The position numbers and the translations under genes were made by a program. Positions 1-4,261 of a stretch of DNA of 6,207 bases are shown here, in pieces (within the stretch, counting starts at the first letter, position 1; the number at the start of each line of letters is the position of its first letter). Below the pieces are notes generated by a model that was not told where the DNA came from, ran no database searches, and saw nothing but the letters and a program-made list of their open reading frames with translations. Origin of the DNA: JBHIBA01 sp046758845 (GTDB lineage Bacteria; UBA8248; JACPRG01; G963555815); contig JBHIBA010000280.1 in NCBI GenBank assembly GCA_046758845.1, positions 1-6,207 of the forward strand, given 5' to 3'.

Positions 1-2
1 AC

Positions 3-62
3 GGGATCAGTTGCATCACCGGCCAGCTCCTGCGCGACCCCGGCCCGGGCCTGGAGGATTGA
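3..62 (+). CDS. Possible 3' end of a plus-strand gene (partial, unidentified)
   Basis: One plus-strand frame is open from the left edge to a TGA at 60-62 and gives a 19-residue tail ending in RDPGPGLED. Seventeen of its 19 codons end in G or C, as expected for coding sequence in this GC-rich DNA. If real, it is the C-terminus of a gene convergent with the UbiD-family gene, and the two inverted repeats at 71-134 would lie between the convergent stops. The fragment is too short to assign to a family. A minus-strand start at 16 or 19 is a competing reading (see rejected items). Confidence 0.3.
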   Translation, partial: GISCITGQLLRDPGPGLED

Positions 63-70
63 GCCCGTGA

Positions 71-85
71 CCCCTCTTGGAGGGG
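71..85. terminator. Short GC-rich hairpin between convergent genes (weak terminator candidate)
   Basis: A perfect 6-bp inverted repeat, CCCCTC (71-76) against GAGGGG (80-85), has a 3-nt loop. It lies 9 nt after the possible plus-strand stop and about 50 nt beyond the UbiD-family stop. Neither side is followed by a T-run, so intrinsic termination is not demonstrated. Its position between convergent genes is the main argument. Confidence 0.25.
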
Positions 86-104
86 AGAGTCAGTTTGGGG
101 CCTC

Positions 105-134
105 GGCCGTCGCCCCGCTGAGGAGACGACGGCC
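105..134. terminator. 8-bp inverted repeat directly after the UbiD-family stop codon
   Basis: GGCCGTCG (105-112) pairs perfectly with CGACGGCC (127-134) across a 14-nt loop. The stem begins 2 nt after the minus-strand TGA at 139-137, so it would form at the immediate 3' end of the operon transcript. On the plus strand it is followed by TTTCAA, only three T residues. On the minus strand no T-run follows. It could end transcription in either direction or protect the mRNA 3' end; the sequence does not settle which. Confidence 0.35.
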
Positions 135-136
135 TT

Positions 137-1504
137 TCAACCATTTCCAGCGGCCCGATTCAAGAACCCTTTCGCTTCGGCGAGAATTTCAGGTGGGATC
201 TTGACCCGCTCCACGTCCCAGCCTAAGGGCGCTGTGGCGTCCACGCCCATCTTCGCTGCGGTCCCGTCGGGGGAGGAGGGGTCGAGGCGGTTCATGAAGT
301 CCCCCGGAACAATGAAGACATCCTTGTCCGCTTGCATTCGGGTGGCCATCGCCCAGAGGACTTCTTCTTCATTATAGACGTCTATGTCCTCGTCCACCGC
401 GACGGCTAACTTGATGTAGTGATCGAGTCCCATCAACAGCATCAGGGCGTGGCGCGCCATCCCTTCGGCCGTTTTCTTCAGCGAGATGTAGGCGTGAAAC
501 AGGGTCCCCGACTTGGGGCAGTTCATCGCCTTCAGGGTCGGGACCGCCTCCTTCAGGCGCTTGAAAACGCGGGCCTCCTTAGACACCCGGCTCAACAGCA
601 GGTGCTCGGAGGAATATCCCGGAATCACATCCAGATACCACGCGTCGCGTTTGCGGGTGATCGTCTTCACTTGGAAAACGTTCTCCGTTGAGCGGGAGGT
701 CGTGTAGCCGGTATATTCGTTGAAAGGCCCCTCGGGCTCTCGGACGTGCGGCAGGATTTCTCCCTCCAAGATGATTTCCGCATTGGCGGGGGCCTCCAGC
801 TCAAGGGACTTGCAAGGGACCATTTCCACCGGGGAGCCCAAGAGCGCGCCCGCCACCGCAATCTCGTCTACATCCATCCCAACCTCGGCCCCAGCCGCCA
901 CGTGAAGGGCCGGGTGCGCCCCGATGACAATGGCGACCTCCAGGGATTTTCCTCTTTCCTCCTGCCTCCGGAAGAAGTCCCAGGGATGGCCCCGGGAGTG
1001 AAGACTGACGCCGAAGCGATCGGGGCCCTTCATCTGCATCCGGTGATAGGAGAGATTGCTGATTCCGGTGTCCGGGTCTCGGCACAGAAACATCCCCAGG
1101 CAAAGGTATCGGCCCGCATCCTGGGGGAAGTGGTGGAGGATGGGGAGCCGGGTGACGTCCACCTCTTTCCCTTCCAGGATGACTTCCTGAGCCGGACCCG
1201 AGGGAACCGAGACCGGCGCCAGGGGCGATTCTTCCGCCTGTAGCCACTTCTCGCCGAAGATTTCCCGGGTTGTGCCGGCGGTCCGGGCCACGCGCTCCCG
1301 CGTGCCGAACAGGTTGAAGATGACCGGATGGTCGAACCCTTCAATTTTCTCCAAGAAAACCGCTGGCGAATTGGGAAGGGCTTCCGCTTCCCACGCAACG
1401 GCCGTGGGGAGAAAGTCCGGCCGGACAGGCTCTGAAATGCGGATAACCTCTTCGGGCCGCTCTTTCTCAAAGCGCTGCCAAAAAGACCTTAAATCCTCCC
1501 CCAT
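137..1504 (-). CDS. UbiD-family prenylated-FMN decarboxylase
   Basis: This 455-residue cytoplasmic enzyme belongs to the UbiD family, which reversibly decarboxylates aromatic or alpha,beta-unsaturated acids using prenylated FMN made by a UbiX-type enzyme. From recalled family sequences, N150, H173 and E214 correspond to the metal/prFMN-phosphate ligands (N168, H191 and E233 of A. niger Fdc1). R155, E258 and E263 correspond to the catalytic Arg-Glu-Glu set (R173, E277, E282); the two Glu sit in EGPFNEYTGY (258-267). Further family signatures are PANAEIILEG (239-248), VDEDID (370-375) and KMGVDAT (418-424). The length is slightly below E. coli UbiD (about 497), with no internal break. The ATG is well placed, with TAGGAG 7 nt upstream. 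The gene is last in the operon, 28 nt after the permease stop. The neighbouring importer and molybdoenzyme favour a catabolic role over ubiquinone synthesis, so no gene symbol is given. The substrate is unknown. Confidence 0.95.
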   Translation of the reverse strand: MGEDLRSFWQRFEKERPEEVIRISEPVRPDFLPTAVAWEAEALPNSPAVFLEKIEGFDHPVIFNLFGTRERVARTAGTTREIFGEKWLQAEESPLAPVSVPSGPAQEVILEGKEVDVTRLPILHHFPQDAGRYLCLGMFLCRDPDTGISNLSYHRMQMKGPDRFGVSLHSRGHPWDFFRRQEERGKSLEVAIVIGAHPALHVAAGAEVGMDVDEIAVAGALLGSPVEMVPCKSLELEAPANAEIILEGEILPHVREPEGPFNEYTGYTTSRSTENVFQVKTITRKRDAWYLDVIPGYSSEHLLLSRVSKEARVFKRLKEAVPTLKAMNCPKSGTLFHAYISLKKTAEGMARHALMLLMGLDHYIKLAVAVDEDIDVYNEEEVLWAMATRMQADKDVFIVPGDFMNRLDPSSPDGTAAKMGVDATAPLGWDVERVKIPPEILAEAKGFLNRAAGNG

Positions 1505-1511
1505 CGAGAAT

Positions 1512-1517
1512 CTCCTA
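1512..1517 (-). promoter_or_regulatory. Ribosome binding site of the UbiD-family gene
   Basis: On the minus strand TAGGAG lies 7 nt before the ATG at 1504. This fixes the start and shows that the last gene has its own translation signal inside the 28-nt spacer after the permease. Confidence 0.7.
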
Positions 1518-1532
1518 GAACAGTGAGATCCG

Positions 1533-2312
1533 CTATCCTTTCCACGTAGCGAAGCGGGACTCGATCCACGAGAACAGGAGGAAAACCGTCACCCCCGTAG
1601 CCGCGAGAATCGAGATCGAGACGAAAAGGAGCTCGGTTTCCAGCTGCGTTGCCGAATAGATCACGAGATACCCCAGTCCTTCGTCGGCTCCGTAAAATTC
1701 CGCGACGACCGCTCCGATGAGGCTCAGTGAGAGGCTGATCTTAAAGGCCGAGAAGATGTAGGGCAGCGCGGTCGGAAGCTCGATCTTGCGAAAGATCTGC
1801 CAGGTGGTGGCGTTGATGGACTGCATCATTTCGACGATCCGGTAGTCGGCCGCCTGAAGGCCCCGCGTCGTGTTGGTCACGATGGGAAAGAAGGTGATGA
1901 TCATCGCGATCAAAATTTTCGGCGTGAGTCCGTAGCCGAACCAAATGGTGAGGAGAGGGGCGATGGCGACAATGGGGACCGAATTGGCAACAACCAAATA
2001 CGGAAATACGCCGCTCTCAAGAATGCGGGAATGAGCGATGAGCATCGCAATGAGGATTCCGGAAACGGCCGAGGCCGAAAACCCCAGAAACGCCTCGGCC
2101 AACGTCAAGCGGGTGTGGAACCAAAGGTCGGGCGACTTGAAGAATTGGCTGAAAATAGCGGAGGGACCGGGGAGGAGCCACCGGGGGATTTGCAATGTGA
2201 GGACGGCGCCCTCCCAGACACCCAAGACGACCGCCAAGAAGACAACAGGCGGGGCGTAGACCTCGCGGATCCGCCGAGAGAGCGGGGGTTTGTAGACGTC
2301 GGCCTCCGCCAT
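1533..2312 (-). CDS. ABC transporter permease, SsuC/TauC (NMT1-importer) type
   Basis: This is a 259-residue inner-membrane subunit that would form the translocation channel, probably as a homodimer. About six hydrophobic segments are visible, near residues 19-40, 73-93, 104-125, 129-147, 185-205 and 228-250. The cytoplasmic coupling (EAA-type) loop lies around 161-184: EMMQSINATTWQIFRKIELP followed by TALP. It keeps the conserved I--LP end, but has Asn (N167) where Gly is common. The frame stays open upstream to an ATG at 2411, but that would add 33 non-hydrophobic residues and overlap the ATPase by 97 nt. The ATG at 2312 lies 2 nt after the ATPase stop (TGACGATG), has GGCGGG 8 nt upstream, and gives the normal family length. 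The tight spacing suggests translational coupling with the ATPase. Together with the genes at 2315-4123 it makes a complete importer. Confidence 0.93.
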   Translation of the reverse strand: MAEADVYKPPLSRRIREVYAPPVVFLAVVLGVWEGAVLTLQIPRWLLPGPSAIFSQFFKSPDLWFHTRLTLAEAFLGFSASAVSGILIAMLIAHSRILESGVFPYLVVANSVPIVAIAPLLTIWFGYGLTPKILIAMIITFFPIVTNTTRGLQAADYRIVEMMQSINATTWQIFRKIELPTALPYIFSAFKISLSLSLIGAVVAEFYGADEGLGYLVIYSATQLETELLFVSISILAATGVTVFLLFSWIESRFATWKG

Positions 2313-2314
2313 CG

Positions 2315-3085
2315 TCACATCCCGCCGAGAAGGAGGCTGCGGACCTTGGCCAGAAGATCGAAATACGGCTGACTTTCGGCCATCTCCCGGGTGCGGGGCC
2401 GGGGAAGACAAACCGCGACCTCTCCCCGAACGCGGCCCGGCCTAGGAGACATAACGACCACTCGATCCGACAAGAACACAGCCTCTGCAACACTGTGGGT
2501 GACGAGGACAACGGTCTTTCGACCCTTTTCCCACAGTACCAAGAAGTCTTCTTGAAGGTTCTGGCGAGTGATTTCGTCCAATGCGCTAAAAGGTTCATCC
2601 ATGAGGAGAATGGACGGATCGAAACCCAGCGCCCGGACGATGGCAACGCGCTGTTTCATCCCCCCCGAAAGTTCCCAAGTCTTGGCGGCGGCGAAATCCT
2701 GAAGTCCCACAAACTCCAGCATCTCTGAACACCGACGGTTGATGTCCTTCTCCGAGTAACCGATGACCTCGAGCGGAAGCCGAACGTTCTTAAGCGCGTC
2801 CCGCCAGGGGAGAAGAACGGGGTCCTGAAAAATGAAGCCGAACTCGGTATCCGTCCGGGCCTGATGAACGGACCCTCCCCGAACGGAAACCATTCCCTGG
2901 GAGGGCTTGAGAATCCCGCTGATGATCTTGAGGAGAGTCGATTTCCCACACCCGGTCTGGCCTACGACGGAAACGAACTCCCCTTCCGCCACGTCCAGAC
3001 GAATATCCTGCAGGGCGTGAACCGGCCCCTTGGAAGTTTGATACGTCTTGCTAATACCGCTGAGTTCGATACAGGGCTCTGCCAT
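2315..3085 (-). CDS. ABC transporter ATP-binding protein, SsuB/TauB type
   Basis: This 256-residue cytoplasmic ATPase would power the importer. All nucleotide-binding motifs are intact: Walker A GQTGCGKST (42-50), Q-loop Q87 in FQDPVLLPW, signature LSGGMKQR (139-146), Walker B ILLMDEP (159-165), D-loop SALD (167-170) and switch H197. The layout and length are typical of ATPases paired with NMT1/SsuA-type binding proteins. An in-frame GTG at 3100 would add five residues. The ATG at 3085 is preferred because the Shine-Dalgarno-like AGGGGGTGA (3105-3097) overlaps that GTG and so cannot serve it; the SD ends 11 nt before the ATG. The gene follows the binding-protein stop after 45 nt, and its own stop is 2 nt before the permease start. 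Nothing suggests inactivation. Confidence 0.95.
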   Translation of the reverse strand: MAEPCIELSGISKTYQTSKGPVHALQDIRLDVAEGEFVSVVGQTGCGKSTLLKIISGILKPSQGMVSVRGGSVHQARTDTEFGFIFQDPVLLPWRDALKNVRLPLEVIGYSEKDINRRCSEMLEFVGLQDFAAAKTWELSGGMKQRVAIVRALGFDPSILLMDEPFSALDEITRQNLQEDFLVLWEKGRKTVVLVTHSVAEAVFLSDRVVVMSPRPGRVRGEVAVCLPRPRTREMAESQPYFDLLAKVRSLLLGGM

Positions 3086-3096
3086 CAAGCGCCGGT

Positions 3097-3105
3097 TCAC
3101 CCCCT
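3097..3105 (-). promoter_or_regulatory. Shine-Dalgarno sequence deciding the ATPase start
   Basis: AGGGGGTGA on the minus strand matches the extended consensus AGGAGGTGA at all but one position. It overlaps the upstream GTG candidate at 3100, so it supports initiation at the ATG at 3085. The spacing is on the long side. Confidence 0.5.
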
Positions 3106-3130
3106 GCGGACTCCAGCGTCCCTTGCGTCT

Positions 3131-4123
3131 CTAGGGCTGATAAGCATTGCTGAAGATCGTTCCGACCGGAACCTTCTCCTCAATGAGCTTCAGTCCGAAA
3201 AGGGTGTTTTGGGTTTCCGTCCATCCGCCCTCGGTCTGGAGGCCCACACTCTTCTTAGGCCCTTTGGGATAGAGAACCGTCTTCGTAATCTTGTCCCACA
3301 ATCGGCGCTCTCGATTGGGTTTCGCCTGCGGGACCACCTTTCGAATGGCCGCCACAACCTCGTCCGGATGCGCCGCCCCATATTCGAGTCCCTTTAAGGA
3401 GCCCTTCAGGAAGGCCCTGATCGTGGCGGGGTCTGACTTCATCAGGTCTTCGCGCGTCGAAATCGTCAAGCCGTACATCTTCACGCCGTAGTCCGCGAAA
3501 AGCATCTCTCCGACCTGGATCCCCTTGTCTGCCGCCGTCAGAGGCTCGTTCATCGTGAAGCCCACCATGGCATCCACCTGTCCAGCCAACAGGGGAGCCA
3601 CGCCAAATCCTATGGGCACCAGGGTGATTTGCTTTTTCATGTCGATGCCCTGGGCCTGGGCGAACACCCGAAAGCCCTGGAAGGTCGAGGATTGTTTCTT
3701 GACGCCCACCTTGAGCCCGATGAGGTCCTTGGGCTTGCGGACGGTGTGCTTCTTGGCATTCCACAGGATCGTGTGTGGAGTCCGCTGATAATAGACGGCG
3801 ATGGCCTTGGCCGGAACCCCCTTGACCCGCCCCTGGACCAGAACAGGCGCATCCACCAGAGCGAACTCGATCGCCCCGCCGCCGAGCTGCTTCAGGGACA
3901 CTGTGGAACCCGAACCTCCGATGACCCTAACCGAGACGCCTTCGGCCTTGTAGAAGCCCTTTCCATCGGCAATCAAAAAGGGAGAGTGCGTTGCACTCAT
4001 CTTCCAATCCATCCGGAACTTCACGCGCTTTTCAGCGGTGCTCATGCCTGGAAACCCGAACAGCCCGAGGAACAAAACAAGAATCACAGCGGTTTTCAGC
4101 ACGCCCAATCTCGTCCAGTTCAT
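3131..4123 (-). CDS. ABC transporter substrate-binding protein, NMT1/SsuA/TauA-like
   Basis: This 330-residue periplasmic binding protein would capture the solute and deliver it to the permease. It starts with a classic Sec signal peptide: a short basic n-region with R5 and K10, a hydrophobic core at about 11-26, and a likely type I site after STA (28-30). No lipobox cysteine is present, so it should be a free periplasmic protein. The mature part has NMT1/SsuA features: the opening DWKMSATHSPFLIADGKGFY, a GGSGSTVSLKQLGGGAIEFA stretch, then the repeated two-lobe pattern with GFTMNEPLTA. In-frame ATGs lie at 4138, 4126 and 4123. GGAGGG (4136-4131) is 7 nt before the ATG at 4123, 4 nt before 4126, and overlaps the ATG at 4138. 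The 4123 start is therefore preferred. The ligand is not predictable: relatives bind sulfonates, nitrate, thiamine precursors or aromatic acids. The nearby UbiD gene makes a carboxylate a reasonable guess. Confidence 0.93.
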   Translation of the reverse strand: MNWTRLGVLKTAVILVLFLGLFGFPGMSTAEKRVKFRMDWKMSATHSPFLIADGKGFYKAEGVSVRVIGGSGSTVSLKQLGGGAIEFALVDAPVLVQGRVKGVPAKAIAVYYQRTPHTILWNAKKHTVRKPKDLIGLKVGVKKQSSTFQGFRVFAQAQGIDMKKQITLVPIGFGVAPLLAGQVDAMVGFTMNEPLTAADKGIQVGEMLFADYGVKMYGLTISTREDLMKSDPATIRAFLKGSLKGLEYGAAHPDEVVAAIRKVVPQAKPNRERRLWDKITKTVLYPKGPKKSVGLQTEGGWTETQNTLFGLKLIEEKVPVGTIFSNAYQP

Positions 4124-4130
4124 CATCCTA

Positions 4131-4136
4131 CCCTCC
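4131..4136 (-). promoter_or_regulatory. Ribosome binding site of the substrate-binding protein
   Basis: GGAGGG on the minus strand is 7 nt from the ATG at 4123 and 4 nt from the adjacent ATG at 4126. It includes the last base of the ATG at 4138, which argues against that longer start. Confidence 0.6.
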
Positions 4137-4150
4137 ATTGCCCACCAACG

Positions 4151-4177
4151 GAATCCTGATGGGCCCTCGTGGGATTC
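4151..4177. repeat. Inverted repeat upstream of the binding-protein gene
   Basis: GAATCC (4151-4156) is the reverse complement of GGATTC (4172-4177). The 15-nt loop contains the palindrome GGGCCC (4161-4166). On the minus strand it lies about 15 nt upstream of the binding-protein Shine-Dalgarno sequence and could affect its access. No T-run follows, so it does not look like an intrinsic terminator. Confidence 0.3.
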
Positions 4178-4179
4178 TT

Positions 4180-4201
4180 GCAGACCGCCTGCGCGGACTG
4201 C
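4180..4201. repeat. 9-bp imperfect hairpin in the intergenic leader
   Basis: GCAGACCGC (4180-4188) and GCGGACTGC (4193-4201) pair in 8 of 9 positions around a 4-nt loop, with one central A-A mismatch (U-U in the minus-strand RNA). This is the strongest structure in the gap. It sits between the oxidoreductase stop and the binding-protein start, only 2 nt from the inverted repeat at 4151-4177. It may stabilise a processed mRNA end or tune read-through. No poly-U follows. Confidence 0.4.
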
Positions 4202-4210
4202 CGGATCGAA

Positions 4211-4246
4211 TCAGTTATGGCTCCCTCCCATTGCCCAGCCGGACAT
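4211..4246 (-). CDS. Possible 11-residue leader peptide (mini-ORF)
   Basis: An ATG at 4246 opens an 11-codon frame (MSGWAMGGSHN) closed by TGA at 4213-4211. It is preceded by AAGGGGGTG (4259-4251), close to the Shine-Dalgarno consensus and 4 nt from the ATG. It begins 15 nt after the oxidoreductase stop and is followed by two inverted repeats before the binding-protein gene, an arrangement like an attenuator leader. The peptide has no run of one regulatory amino acid, only a single Trp. The Shine-Dalgarno sequence could also be coincidental. Confidence 0.2.
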   Translation of the reverse strand: MSGWAMGGSHN

Positions 4247-4261
4247 CGGCCACCCCCTTCT

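Larger units (their letters stand above)
4131..4237. repeat. Imperfect direct repeat in the oxidoreductase/binding-protein gap
   Basis: CCCTCCATTGCCCA (4131-4144) recurs as CCCTCCCATTGCCCA (4223-4237), differing by one added C. On the coding strand both read TGGGCAATGG(G)AGGG. The downstream copy contains the binding-protein Shine-Dalgarno sequence. The upstream copy lies inside the small open frame at 4211-4246. It may be a small local duplication or chance similarity in GC-rich DNA. Confidence 0.4.

Noticed and set aside
1..19. A minus-strand gene starting at 16 (ATG) or 19 (GTG), with AGGAG at 31-27 upstream at good spacing.
   Set aside because: Only about six codons are visible, so it cannot be supported as a gene. 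The plus-strand frame through the same bases has coding-like third positions (17 of 19 G/C). It remains an alternative, since it would be co-directional with the operon.
746..1243. A 165-codon plus-strand frame inside the UbiD-family gene.
   Set aside because: It is a shadow of the intact UbiD coding frame, which has all catalytic residues; the antisense protein shows no recognisable motif.
2313..2411. Longer permease start at the ATG at 2411.
   Set aside because: It would overlap the ATPase by 97 nt and add 33 Pro/Ser/Arg-rich residues not typical of the family. The ATG at 2312 has a suitable Shine-Dalgarno sequence and the usual stop-start spacing.
4139..4261. A sigma-70-type promoter in front of the binding-protein gene.
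   Set aside because: No pair of -35 and -10 hexamers with acceptable spacing was convincing on the minus strand. The only AT-rich patch, around 4210-4220, matches poorly.
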